From Edolisoma coerulescens (taxonomy: Eukaryota; Chordata; Aves; Passeriformes; Campephagidae): DNA of 64,000 nt. Made by a program: the position numbers and the translations under genes. Below are positions 1-14,240 of this stretch, in pieces. The notes beneath the pieces are model-generated. The model was not told the DNA's origin and did no database searches. It saw nothing but the letters and a program-made list of their open reading frames with translations. The first letter of the stretch is position 1, and every line of letters starts with the position of its first letter. The stretch is from contig VWZW01001014.1 of assembly GCA_013397115.1 (NCBI GenBank), positions 1,848,877-1,912,876 on the forward strand. The letters are read 5' to 3'.

Positions 1-3000
1 CTTTGTTTAATTTCACAAATGCTCCAGTTTTTCTTTGGGAGAAAATCCAGGCTGTTCAAAGATCACACATTTCCTTTCACTGAAATGCAAGAAACCTATA
101 ACAGTATGAACCATTCCTCAACAGTAGAATAAATCCAATACTTTTCCAAGAAGAGGGGAAAGGATAAAAATTTTCCTGCAACTTACATCAAAATTGAGGC
201 AGTCATGAAAAAAAGGTGATGACATCTGGATGGGACTGCATGGGGGAGCAAAGTATCTCAGATTACAATGTGACTCCTTGCAGGAGCATTTCAGGCCTGA
301 CTCAGCCACAACTAATCCCCACGGAGAAATCACAGGGTACCTCATTCTTTGGACTAACTCCTCCTATTTTTTTGCCTGCAAAGAAACTGGACACAGTTCT
401 GCATCTGTGTGGTATCCTCTTCACCCCTCAGAGAACCAAGGGCCAGCCAAAGCACAGACTGTGTGTTGTCTCCACTGGGGCTTCATGAAGACACTGTTCT
501 GAGGAATCCCTTGCCCATCCTGGGCACAAGCATATCTTTTTTATGGGACTGGCCTCCTGCAGAACCTGACTGCTCTCCCCTGAGCAAACCAGTGTCCCCT
601 TTCCTTTTTGCCTCCATTGTTGCCAGGGCCAGAACAAAAGCAAGCACAAGGAGAAAATGCTCTTGAATCTAAAATTAAAAAATACAGAGGACAGAAGGCA
701 GATAGCCTTACCAGGGACAAAGGCAAACCCAGAAATTTAGCTGAGATTTCTAAACCGCCTTTGCAGGAAGGCAGGAAAAACCGACTGGAGCAAGCATGTC
801 CTCATCCATGGAGCCGATGCCAGAAAGCCCTGTTGTGCCTGGCTGATTACTGAACAATTAAAGCTTGAAGGGGGGATCTCCTTCCATCTGCTGCATGGAC
901 TGCTGCCTCACTCAAAGGGAACTGAGATTTCTCCTTTGCATTGCTGCACCTGCTCCGGAGACTCCCCGAGCTACAGCTAGGATGTGATTCACAAGCACAC
1001 AGGGGTCAAAAGTCCCAAACTTGTCCCATGTAACTGGACCAGGCTGAGGTGTTGATGCTTGCTATGAATTTTCAGCTTTTCTTAAAATAAAGGGATAATG
1101 AAACTGGTGATTTGTGTGAACAGGGCGGCCGCCGGTTTCCTGCTCTTGGTGCTGTGTAAACCTGAGCTCTCTTTCATCAGACTGCCAGGAAATAGATAAA
1201 AATGTATTTAGAACATTTCACGTTTTGCAGGATAGCACTAAAAATAGCACAGTATGTCACTCCTAGTATAGGGCTCTCTGTTCTCTTATCCCACTGCTGA
1301 AGTAAGAAAGGCATAATGTTATCAACTAACTGTCCTACCTCTTCGAATAAAGCAAGTTTTAGCTACAAGAATTACTATCAGGGTTAAAATCCCTTGTTTT
1401 AAAACAGGTTCATTGCCTAAGGGGACTTTTATTGCCCAGAGGGAGCATAATGTTCAAATCTCATTGAAATATCATAAGTAGTATCGATAATAAGGAAAAA
1501 AGAATTCATTAACAAACTCACTGCCTATAGCTATGCACTCATGATATATGGAAGTGGTGTTCAGAGCATCAATTCCACAAAACTTTAGGTCAGTGCTCCT
1601 TTGATCCACACTTATGAAGATGGACAGACAGGTTAGACAAGATTATGCCTCCAAGAGTCATAAAAATGTAGAAGTTTCCCAGCTGCAAACTGATTTTTCA
1701 AAGAAAATTACGCGCACAATTTAACAGGATGGCCACATACGCCTCCCAGGTTTTATACTGTTAATGTTTGTTTCCTCTTGGATTGTTGTTGTTTCTCCTA
1801 CTCTCACATTTTTAATGTTTTCCTCAGATACACACATTAGAAAAACACTCTCACACTTCTTGTCCAGTGTGATTTATTCCGAAGAAATTAAATTACATTT
1901 TTATAAGCCTGTGTTACCACAAATGATAGCTGAAGATTTGCTGAAAAAATTAATTCCCAATCTGTTGCCATGAAGCGTCCTCGCTAACACTGCACTGACT
2001 CCGTCTTTCAAAACCAGATGGAAGCAGTCCAACAGTATGATTAACTTCTTAGTCCCTGCAATTTCCTATTGCTCTACTTGCCCTAGATTTCAGGATTGAC
2101 CTCCTGCTTCACTGCAAAATGCACACTTGCTCAGTTTGATAAATCACATGAATACTTTTTTGATCACAGTTATCTACTATTTACTACATACCCAGTGAGG
2201 TTAATCATATGCTGAGGCACTTCATATGCTGCACACATATACACTCTTCTTCCCAATAGCACTTTGCATATTCTTCATGCTGCCAGCCAGCAGTGGGACC
2301 TGTTTTCTTCTTACTAATATATGAAAGACCACAGACCTACACCTTGCCTTTTTTACCTTCCACATTCATGCTGTAATTATCCTCACAATGTTTCTTAAAA
2401 GACCAGGGAAGTCAAAGAAAATATACGAGAAATTGCTAGTCAGACCTTTCTTCTAGTAGATAGATATTTTTCAAAATGCAGATGTTTCTGGGAACTAGAA
2501 CTGATTGTCTTCCCCCAGATATCTTTGGGGAGCAAATGCACGAGGTTGCCCATAGGGAGGTGGAAAATGTTTGGCTGTCATGATAGCAAAACACTATCAC
2601 TTCCTTGAAGAAAAAAATACATCTTAACTTTTCTTTTTCTGTCTTTAAACATCAAAGGATTTCCAATATTTAGTAGGGCTCAAAATTGTTACAGTTCCCT
2701 GGGACAGCTCTGCTCCACCTTCTCCCACAGCAATACATCTGCATCACATCTTTGGTGCTGTGGTAGAACAATTCTAAATAAATACCAGCAATAGTCAAGG
2801 TATGAGAAAACATCCAGCAGCAAAAAGGTGAGTGCTACAGGTCTTGCTCACAAACTAAATAGAGGGAAATGGAGTCCCAGTTTTACAGAGATACCTATTC
2901 CTTTTCACTCCAAGCCATCTACACAGGCTCTTCTTCTAAAGCCCCTTTTCACTAATTCACAACATTCTCCAATACTGGAAAAAGTATCCCATATACAATA

Positions 3001-6000
3001 TGTATCATTACTCTTCCACCTTCATGTTCTGCAACTAGCAGGACTGAGAAACTCTAGATCCTTCCAAGGAGCAGCTGCCCTATACTGGGGCAGGGGGCAG
3101 GAGGAGGGGATGCAAGTGTGAGACACCAGCATTTCCAAACAGCCAAGCTTTCATGTAAGATGCGAATGATAAATCCACATAGTCTCTCTCAGAGGTATTC
3201 TCTTTTTCCTCTTAAAGATAATCCAGAAAGCGTAAGCAATGTGCTAACACGGAGAGCTGCGTGTCTGCCTCTGTGGCAGTGAGCACTGTGCGTGTATGCT
3301 CTTCTCCAGCCAACATTTCTGACTTCTGTGGAGCCTGTGATCTCAGCTCCATCACTCTCTGCTGGGACCCAGATCAGCTGTCCCAAGCCAAGGCTTCCCC
3401 TCGGCTGTCACTGATTGCACAATGCTGCCACATGAAGCCTTTCTGGCCAGCCTGCTAGCTGAGTCACTCACTGATAAGCTGACCTTGTAGCTTCTCATGT
3501 GGAGAACTCTCATGGTGTGAAAGGCAATGTTATCGAAAACATCAGTCCAACACAAACATTAAGTATGTGAGTGACATGAAGCACAGGAGTATTTTTGCTA
3601 GCTGCCACTGGACTATTTACTCACTTTAGGGTATCACAAGTTTAACTGCTTTGCATAATCACAGCTCAAGCAGATACCTGAGAACAAGAAAACTTTGTCT
3701 CCCTCCACAAAAAGTTTTAAGGCTGCTTGGACAGCTGCCTTGCCTGCCTTAAGTGATCTATTAAAAATCTAAATTGCCTCTTATTGTTGCTTTAATATTT
3801 TACAGGCAGTGCCTCCCCAGGCCTCCTAACACAAACAGTGTATCTCAATGTGGCTTTGTCTGAAGAAGAAGAGCTGTGCTACACATCCCGCTGGACTAAT
3901 CATCAATTCTGTGGCTGCTTACAATATCAGGGGAAGGGACTGGGTTGTCCAAGGTCAACCTTTTTGATTTCTTTTGCACCTGAGTGCTAAATGCATGCAT
4001 GCAGCCATGAGAGGCAGTGCAGCAGCACCTCTGCTTGCAAATGTCTCTCCCCACAGATGTGAGGCTCTAGTGCTTCTCAGCTCCCCAAACTCTTTACTTT
4101 TCCAGAGGCGAAGGGGGAAATTTTGTTTGCCCTTCAGGATTCTGAGTGCTACTGGCCAGTCCCATTATGGTAAACCAGCTCATGTCCGGTACAGCCCGCA
4201 TTTTGATGTCCTAACTGTGATCAGACATGGACAGACAAGGCATGGTCACATGGAAGTGCAAAGCACTATCCCTCCTGCCCAGACTGAAGGTCGAGACAGG
4301 CTGTGAAGCCCACCAGCCATCACGAATGGGGCTTGTCTCCACTGCCAAATGGATGCTAGTGCTGAGACACCTACTCTGTCACCAGCACAAGGTGGTAAAT
4401 ATAAAAGGTTTATCATAGCCCGTGCTTCACAGTTCAGGTCTGGATGACACATGTACCACCCAGCTGCTGAGCCTAAGCTACTGAGCTATTGAGCTGGACT
4501 CTTTACAGGGCTTATCAGCTGGGCACGGCAGGCCTGCCAGCACAGCCATATGGCTGCTGAGATGAGTGGGTTCAGTTCTGCCTGTACCTTACATGCCTGC
4601 GCTGAGATTTTTATGGGCAGAGCTGGTGGATTTTGCCTGCATCCTCCAGTGTAAGCACACAGAAAGGAGAGCAGACCGTGGCTGCGAAGTCAGCACGTCT
4701 CCCACGTACCACCCAAGCACTCGGCAAAAGACCTGTCTTGCCCTTGTTACAACCAGAAAGGAAATTCAGCAGTGGTACAATGTTCAAAACTCTTCAGCAG
4801 ACCCACTTGGCCTACACTCCAGTACAGAGAATTAAAAGCAACCAGGGGAGTAAAAGTGCCCTAGGACCATTGTAAATCTTAACTTCATGGAAAATCTTAT
4901 CTTGCACATGAATATGAGCTGTGAGTAAATTTAATGTGTGGATTAAGTACTGTATGGTCTCCCTCATGGTGGGCTTTTCAGCCTAAAAAGAACAAAAGAA
5001 TAATAATGAGTGTTGTGTTTGGGTAGGATTGCAAACAGCTGTAATTTACAGCTGGACATTCTCCATTGCAATTGTATCCAGCAAGCAAGACCTTCTGGGT
5101 TAGTGGAACAGACTGCAAAAAAAATTAGCTTTTAACTTCAGCCTTAAGGTCAGAGTTCTGGAACCATGGGAGTCAATAATAAAATCTATTTAGCTCAGTG
5201 GGATTAAGCAGGTTTAAGACCTGGCTTAACCACACTGCTTACTGTTAAATAACAACAGAACACACTGAATATTTTAGTTACAGGCATTTTTCTTCATTTG
5301 AAAGCTATTCAGGCAGTGGATATGGGAGCCAGACAATTGAAAATATGCCAGCACTATACCATTAAGGTATATGAGTTAAGTTCTTGCTCTTCTCTGTCCC
5401 AGAAAGTGAGTAATCTGTATAGTTTGACCACTTTACTGAAGAGCACAATAAAATTAAAACCAAGCTGTGCTGAATAAACACCGAGGGCTTTTCATGAGAG
5501 AATGAAAAGCTAATGGGGCCAGGGCATCTTTGCTGAAAAAATAGTCAGTGCATGTGCAGAGCAACCTGTCTTCTGGAAGCAGAAAAGCTGTTTCAGTCAA
5601 GCTTCTGGGTCACTAATCTTTGTGTTTGCACATAAATCTGCTGGGGGTTACTGTGTCATTCTGAAAACAAGACTGAGTGTGATACACTACAGAAATCAAT
5701 GGCTAAGTTTAAAAACTCTCTCTTTTTTGTTTGTTTATTTTTTTCTCCTCTTTTAGTTTAGCAAAGTGTTACCTCTTTAATAGAACATGAAAGCAAGAAC
5801 TCCAACAGGAACTGCTGGAGAATATTAAAAAAAAAAGGGCAGAATTACTGCAAGCTTTATAGTAAGCTGCCCTCTCCCTTGTTGCTGGGAAGTGCTGGTG
5901 TGTGACTGGGAGCTCTGGGTTGCTCCTGGGACACAAGTAATGAGCAGCAGTATCACAGGCATCCTCGCTCTAGCCAAGAGGAGACAGAAACTGCTGTCAC

Positions 6001-7200
6001 AGTGTGGGATTTTGGCCCCCTGCCCTCCCATTTGCTCGCTGCAGTGAGGTCATGGGTGGCAGGGAGGCAAACCCCCAGGGCACACCCCCAGCCTTCCAGC
6101 ACCCCCTCCAGAAGCGGGGGAAGGAGGGTTCCCTGGCAGCCAAATATTTGCAGAGCAGGTTGGAAAGCTGTAGTCCCTGAGCATGCTTTTAGGGGCAGAC
6201 AGGGAAATATTTGGTCATAAATCCCAAATCTGAGGTGTGATGGTAATTAATACTGAGGCCTTTCTGCCCATTGGATGAGGCCAGCCTGCACCCAGCTCCC
6301 TCACCACCTTTGACGAGGTAGGGAGCGTCTATCCGTCACCACCACTTTTCTTTCCAGGGGAGACGGAAATCAAACTGCGGGGTTTGGCGCTTGTTAATTA
6401 CCTCCAGGGGCACTCCTGCAGGAATGTTCCTCATTCAGCCCAGGGGGAGGATGCTGTGAAAAAAATCCCCATGTTTCCTTTGGTCATGGTATCGTCCCCA
6501 CCAAGTGCAAAATCTGCTTTGCCTTGGGGGTGAGCTTGCACACCTTCAGGGAGAGGGGCATAATGCTGACTCCAACTCCACTTTCTTTTTGCATTCATTC
6601 CAGTTACAGCAAATACTTCTGTGCCCCATAACCATGCCAGCAATTTCACCCACATCCCATACATTTCACTCAGGATTTTTTTTTCCTTAAAGGGGGGCAA
6701 AAAATTCTGAACAAAACGGTGTTTGTAAACTTGGGGAGGGAAGGTTGATAATTTTGGCAGTCTTAGCCTCCGAGCAGAGAGAAATGTTATTCATCCATGC
6801 ACAACATATAATTCAGCCTAAGTGACAGGCTCTGCTCTGGAGAAATCCTGGCCTGAGCTGGCTTCCAGAGTCAATTACCGCTTATTCCCAGGGAGGCGGG
6901 GGGCTGGGGGCCAGACGGAGCAGAGGGGGCTGCCAACAAGGCATGGGGAAATTTACTCTGTGTCAGCCTGCATGACACAGTACCTCATTTGTGGAAAAAT
7001 GTAAATCTGCTAGTTCTTTTTCACAGGCACTAAAATGTACAGTATCTCCTCCCCCTTCCCTACCCCCTTTCCCAAAACTGGAAAAGAAATCAGGACCATC
7101 TTAGAAAGCTACCTTATATTTCAATCAATCCTCTTTCATAAAAGTCATTTAAGGTAAATACCTGTGCAGACCTACAGCCCAACTATAACATTTACTATGG

Positions 7201-7299
7201 CCCAAATCCTGAATTCCTCACTCAGGCAAGTTTCCCATTGAAGTTAATGGATTTTTGCTTGAAAAAGAGCTGAGTAAAACCTGAACACTAAGGATTTGG
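7201..7299. repeat. Palindromic MITE-like relic
   Basis: The segment starts CCCAAATCCTGA and ends AAGGATTTGG, which are inverted relative to each other. Its centre, CCCATTGAAGTTAATGG, is a near palindrome, and the inner arms CAAGTTTCCCATT and AATGGATTTTTGCTTG also pair. I recognise the general pattern (CCAAATCCT ... CATTGAAGTCAATGG ... AGGATTTGG) from ancient repeats common in birds, turtles and crocodilians, but I cannot name the family. Confidence 0.65.
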
Positions 7300-10200
7300 T
7301 CCCCTGCTTATCTGCCTGGAGCTCTGCTGCAGTTCCAGAAGAAGCAAAAAAATTAATTAAATTCCTCCAAAATACCAATCCCTTAAAACTTAAGGGGTAA
7401 AAAAGGGCATTGTTTTTGTGCATAAAACATACAGAGAATCTCATCAAAGGAAGAGTAATTCCCAGGGAAAGGATTTGGAAAAAGTCAAAAGAGAACATCT
7501 CGGAATAAATGAAGTACTTATTGCTGAGAAATGAGCTCAGATATATCTCAGCAAACTCTAAAGCTCAGAATTTACTGCATCATTCATGCCTTCTGCAGTA
7601 AGTTTCTTATCTCTCGTTTGGTATCACAACAAGGGATTCTGCATACTCTGTATGAAATACAACAAGACTGTGATTTTTGCAGTAATAAACTCCACACATG
7701 CATGACAAATCCAAGCATGCAAAATGTTTAACATCCCAGTTCACAGATACTTTGGGGACAAAATCCGATTATGAGTTATATGCCACAATAAATAGGGCTC
7801 AACGTTTCATAAAGCAATTTATAGTTCATAAAAATGACAAAATGTACCTGTCAGATAGAACGCGGAGAGCAGATCTCTGTGCTGCCTGCTGGAAGAAAGG
7901 GCAGAGATGTTTATTTTATATTCTGACTTGAAAATTATGAGCACAATCAACACTTTAAAAAATGCGTTACACACATTTTTGTCACATGTCCAAAATGTTA
8001 AAGTATGAGCAAAGTAGCAGAGAGTCTATAGTCAAATGGACATTCCAGCCTAGTAAATGTAAGAACACTTTGTTTAAAATGCCAAAACCCAGAAGATTGT
8101 CAAAGCACCTCATGGTATTTGAGGTCTGAACTACTCTATTTAGACAATTTTTTTCTGTAGGTCCCTGAAAACTCGCCAGGGCTCGGTTTTCTGCTTTCCC
8201 CTCTCCCCACTTCCACACTCCCACTCCTTCTCCTTTACCATTAGTCTCCTCCCATTCTTCCACAGAAACAAGCATCACATATTTGGTTCCTTTTGCAATG
8301 AATTATAAATTTTGCAAAGCTTGCCAGAGCTGCTGCAGACTTTTCATGAACACTGCCATGTTAATCTGCTGGCAACGTTTGCCTACACGGTACAGGATTG
8401 ACCTTTTGCTGGTTTGCTCTTCAGTTTTTGCCTAGTACAACTCTTTGGTTGGGGTGGGGAAACATGGTTCTTGTTTTTGTGTTAACCACCAGGTCTGGGA
8501 ATAGAAATCGTAGCCTCTCAAGTTTAATAGGACTCCCAAGCCTATCCCTGAGCTGGTTTGCCACTTTACTATTATTATTTTTCCCCCTCCTTCAATCACT
8601 TCAAATGGTGTAATTCATGGCTTTGGCACAGTAACCAGCTGCTAAGCAAAGATGAAATCCATAAAGTTTTGAAAATCTGGCTTAAAGCCTCCATTCCACT
8701 TGGACATGCCCAGAGGGTCCTATCCCCAGCTGCACCTGTCCAGGCTGTGCCTCACGTGGCGCAGAAGGGATACAGAGCTAAGCAGTACAGAGAGTCAAGG
8801 GGCAGGGAAATAAAAGTTTATTTTCTCATTGCAGTTACCAGTAAATACATTTTGAAACTGCTCTTCCTGGCTCATCAGCCTGCTGGGGACCGCATCCCTA
8901 TTTCCAAACAAGCTGGATGACTTACAGGTATCCTGCTAAGCACCAGAGACTACGGAGGTAACCCTCCTGGCTTGGCAAAAAGGCTGCTGACAAATTGCAA
9001 AGAAAAACTTGACAAAACCTGACTTGCGGCTGCAGTTACATTGTATTTCACAGAAAAGTGTGAAAAGATCCCCTGAATGGATCCCTGGAGATCTGACAGG
9101 AGTGGGAAGAGTTTCCACTTGATTTTGGAGGCAGGATTTCTGCTCTATGTACTTTCTGAAATAACTTGTGCCTCCTGGGTTCCCTGGGGAGATTAGTTTG
9201 ATGTGTATCACACACCAGATTGTCAGAAGACACAGTGGCATGGCTCACAGGAGGGTTTTTCCTTAGTGTTGACTTTCTGCAGTGGGCAGAGAACCTGCGG
9301 GAAGGGCTTGGAAGGTCCCAGCAGCTCAGTGGGAGTTTTCCCATGGCATGAACACATTGTGTTTAGTGTTAGGAAAATAATATGGTGAGTCTGGAAATTT
9401 TCACTGTTTCCAGTAGGTCATACTATTTCCATGCTCTTTGGATACAAAACTATCCATGCCACCGGCTACAGGCTTTAAAGCGTGCAACCACTCTCCAGTA
9501 CCGTGGACTGGCATCATTTTTCCTCTCTCCTCTGCAAGGGGTTTGTTAGGACAATGTCATCCCACACATTCTTGCAAGTTCAAGTTCAGAGGAGACCCAA
9601 ACCTTAGGTTTAAGAATGACTTATGGCTTAAACTCTTTTTTAACACCCTGGGCCCACACAAGTTCCTCTGCTCCCTTGGCTAATCACTAGCGGGAGGCTA
9701 TGACCATTTTGAGTTTCAAGCTGCCCAACTTCCACGCTGAGGCCTGCATCATGTTACACCGTTGTCTGCAAAACTCAGGAGCGTCTCTCACTATCTGAGC
9801 CCTTTTCCATGGCCAAGTTGTGTAGACACCATCGAGGTCACCTCTTGTTTTCCTCCCCACCAGCAGCCAGGGCCAGTCTTCCCGTCTCATGCAGCCACTA
9901 CGTGGCAGTGCTGTTCAAGACACTTCTCATGTTTCCCACTCTTGGCTCGGGCCACCACAGGTGCTCATGTGGTTGCGCAGTACCACAGGTTAGAAAACTG
10001 ATCCAGTCAAAAAATAACAATTTTCCTTCATTTTTGTTCTTTTTTTTCCCCTCCTAATTTCCCCTGTGTTATTTGTAACCTAGATCCCTTTTCTGAGCTG
10101 CTTCCCCAGGGAGAGACTGTCACATCACAGGGTGAGAATCAGAACGGTATTGGGGGGGTAGTGTGCAGTGGAGACCTTTGCTGCTGACATAAGCTCATGT

Positions 10201-10984
10201 CCACCAGCAAGGTCACTTCCTCCTGACATTGCTTCCACTCCCTTCTGGAGCTGCAGAGCACTCCTGGAGAAAGGTACGTGGTGGCTGTGGTAGCCAGAAG
10301 GCATTGAAGGAGACAGGTTGCTCTGCAGCCACAGGCCTCATGGATATTGCAGAGACTGCAAGAAAGGAAACATGAACTTTGATGATGCTAAAAACCCCTA
10401 ATATGGGATGTGGGGTTCATGTCACTGTTGTATTTCCCTAAAATCCCTAATTTTGAGAGGAAGAAGTGCTGGATAATTTCTCTTCTAGGCTTGAGGAAAG
10501 CTGCCCTCAGGAGGGAAGAGGAGAGGTCCCTCATCTGGACCCATTTGGTGTGCTAACCAAACCAGGAGACACTGTGGAACTGCAGCCTCAAGTGCCAAAC
10601 TTCAGTTTCCATCTTGGTGTATCCAATTGCTGAAAGCTTTGAAAAGGTGATCCTTTCTGGACAAGAAAGTGGGTTCAGATGACATAGGCAGGGACACAGA
10701 AAGAAATGTACAAGTGCTTTTCAGCGAGATCATTCTACTTTTTCAATTACCCTCTCATTTTAAGTCCTTTAATAAACATCCTTCTTCACTGAGGTGCAAT
10801 GCAGATTGCATGGGGCACCTCTGTGTTTGCCTGGTGGTCACACATTCTCTAAATGAGACTATTGATTTCTTTCTTACACAGTCTGGAAATACAACTGCGT
10901 CTGATTGCGTATTTGTGTGACCCCCTGAGTTGGTAATGGCCCCATTTCTAAATGATGGGGGAATAAGATCCAGTCGCAAGTTTA

Positions 10985-11140
10985 TTCTTCCTCCCTGGAG
11001 AAACAGATCTATTGCCTGCAATGAAAGGCAGTTAGCAACTATCCGGCAATTTTAATTCTAGCCTATATTGCTCCCCTCTCCTGGAGAAAGTGAGCTGTTG
11101 TAATTAAAGGTAGTTAGCAATTCCCTAGCAAGTATAAATA
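10985..11140. repeat. Degenerate tandem duplication, about 86-bp period
   Basis: CCTGGAGAAA at 10994 and again at 11080 are each followed by a similar block: AAAGGCAGTTAGCAACTATC in one copy and AAAGGTAGTTAGCAATTCCC in the other. Each block then has GGCAATT or AGCAAGT. The copies have diverged considerably. Confidence 0.6.
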
Positions 11141-12304
11141 CTTGCAGCCACTAATTACAGTCTGCTCTCCTGTTCCCCTCCCTGCCACAGGACTGGGCTG
11201 CTCAGCTTAGGGGGAAATACCTGCCCTCACTTCTTGCTAACCGTTTGTGATCCCATTCAAACTCATTCATGAATCCCCATGGAGGGTCATGACCCAAAGT
11301 TTGAGAAACTCACAGCTATAGAAAACAGCTTTTTGTGATTTATTATGTTTCTAATATGCTGGTATTATCTATCTAACAATGTAAGCAAAGGGGTGGTACT
11401 TAGTATCATATAACGCCTCCATGACTATTTTTTTAACAGCTACATTTTGATTGTGCTATTTAATTTGCATTTTACATCATTAACAACTTTACTGAGGCCA
11501 ACTCATCATCCATCAAGAAAGCTGAGAATATGGTCTGCAGTCTTTATTATTCCTTGAAGTAAGTGACTATGCTGGTTATAGAAATTGGAGATAAGAAATA
11601 ATTTTGATATTGCTGACAGAATTTAAGTTACTCCAAGACTTAGCACTAAAAAGTGCTTTATATAAAGGGAAGGTTAATATTCTCTTGCTAAGTGGTAGAA
11701 TGTGTTCACCAGCAATGAACATAATCCTGAATTTTCAGTTCTTGGAATCGGTGGGGTTACTTAATGGAGGAAGGTTCCCCTCAATATGAACATGGATATT
11801 GGAGGCTAACTCACCACATAATAACTTACATGCTGAGTAGAGAGCAGGGAAGGGAAAAAAAAGCCCTCAGGTGTCTCAGGTACGTGGGCTAGAGAAACCA
11901 GCCACAGTAAATGAGTATGAATTATGCTGTTTCACTACATCAAGAATTGCAAATTACAGGACACTGGCTGCTTAGACTTCTTTGATCCCCAGCTGAGTTG
12001 GTTCAGATACATTTAGGGCAGAGTTTCATTGATCTGCCTATAGTCTATTAATCATTCATGAAAGATTCTAGCTGTACCCCAAGACTACTGGGACAAAACA
12101 AGTTTTCAGCCAGCAGTAATCATGGTTGGGTTCTCAATCTCCAGAGATTTCATCTCCTTTCTCCATCCTTTATTGCAATGAGCCAGAGCTTGGGAACATA
12201 TTCAGGTTTCAGTGTGTGTTAAATGAGCTACCAAAATTAGCTTGAAGTGTGACAAGTTGCAATCTGTTGTTGAAGGGAAATCAGAGAGGAAATTAAATAC
12301 TTTT

Positions 12305-12368
12305 ATTGTAATTGGGACTGAGCAGTGAGCTAGCTCATTGTAATTGGGACTGAACACTGTGCAGAACG
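12305..12368. repeat. Tandem duplication, 32-bp period
   Basis: ATTGTAATTGGGACTGAGCA starts at 12305 and ATTGTAATTGGGACTGAACA at 12337. The first 17 bases are identical and the second half is diverged. Confidence 0.8.
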
Positions 12369-14240
12369 GGTTGAATACAGCTATTGAGATGGAGATACAG
12401 GAGTGTTAAGAGTGCTCCCCAGAAATCCCTCTTTTTTTAATTTGTTGCAAAAGGATTGCTTCATAAACTGCTGGGCTCACAGGCATTTTTGGATAAGAAA
12501 CAAATGAGAACTACTGAAGTATGTTCTGCTGGGCTTGGAAGACTGTCTTGGAGGCACTGCGGGCTGACTGTAGATGCATTTTCCTATACCTCACCCACAG
12601 CAACCTTTGGCAAATAAAAGCCAATAAATTGGCTGTTGGCAGATTCAGACATTTTGCTTTCCATCTTGCCTGTCCTGTGGATTAACTGCTGGTTTTGTGT
12701 GAGAGCTCAGTTACAGCGATTGCATGGAGTTACACGAGCTACACCAGAGACTTCACTGAGATGGCGCAGGTGTACACATGGTGAGAATTTGAACCATTTC
12801 TTTGGTGACAGTGAAGCAATACATGCTGTCTGTGCATGAGTAAATTGCATAGCTTCCAGAGCATCTTGTTTGTCTTCCTTGGGTGGTAGGTACTGCCCTG
12901 GAACTGTGCAGTGAACCATTTATGCTCTAAGTCAGCCGCTCTCATGTTAGCAACCACCCAGAATGCTGGATGTCACCCTGTATTGGACTGCAGTTAATGA
13001 GCTGTAGACACACTTTTTCCAAGCCAGAGTTAAGGAAAGATGTCATTACTATATACTGCCATTTGGGAACCAAACCAGGAAAAACACTTTTATATCTGTC
13101 CTCTTTCACATTTCACTCTTCACATGTCTTCCATGTTGATTCTGTTTTCATTTCCTAAGGTTTTGTTTGTTTTTAGCTTAAATGCAGTTTATTCCTAAGC
13201 CAGTAAAGCCAGGAAGAAATTTTTGTGAAGAGCACAACCTGATTGCATGCAGCAGCTTGGGTGAAGGGACTCCGCAGAATGCTTTTTTTCTGCTTCAAAT
13301 CTGGGTGCTGCTGAGGACCCAGAGCAAAACCTCTGGATAATCCTCTGGTTGTGAACCCACCTCGGTCCAACCACGTGCACAGTTTTCCACCTTCCATGTT
13401 ACGATGAGTTTGTAAACACCTTCTTTTGCTGGAAGTTAGACCTGTGCCTGTGAGACAGAGCTGCCCTGCAGCCTCCCAGCTCCTCTCCCTGCACAGGTGT
13501 TTATAGACTGTGATCAAGCCAGCCAGCCAGCAGCCCTGCTTCAGACAAGCTCAGTTCATTGTGCGGATATCTTTTGTGCTCCAGGGCATGTTTTCCCAGC
13601 GTGTTAAGCATCTTTCTCCCTCATCTTGAAACCCTCTCCAGTTTTCGGTGCTCTCCTTGAAGAGTGCAGAGCTGCTCATCAGGGCTGAAAACAGAGGTAA
13701 TGGAAACCTCTCACACCCACAGACTTGCCCTGTTTAAATGCCCATGAGTATCTTGTGGCCACAAGAAGTTGCCTGAGGAGATCAGGTCAGGCAATTTATC
13801 ATAAGTGATTCCTACCATGCCTTCTCTCACTGCATTATTCTGTACTCCTCGTGGTTCCTAGGGGCTTTGTTTGAGGATTGCTTTCCAGTGTGGATTTCTG
13901 AGGGATTTAAAATCACTTGTAAACTGCAGCTTGAGTGTTTCTCTGTAAATTTGCAATATAAATGTATGAATGTGATTTTCACTGTCTGGTTCATATTTAT
14001 TTAAGATTTATAGGCTGTAAGACTTAAAAGGATCTCCCTTTCTTCCCATTTTGGGGTTGGTTATCATCAGAGCCACATCTTTTAAGAAACTGTAAAACTC
14101 CTTCTGGATTTCATGATTTCTCTGAGGCCTTTCAACACCTCAGTATTAATTTTTCACCCTGGAGTTTTATTATTATATTCTTGGCATACACTGTTCTTTC
14201 TCCTCTGCTTTGCCCATTAATCCTTATTAATCTTCAGGGG

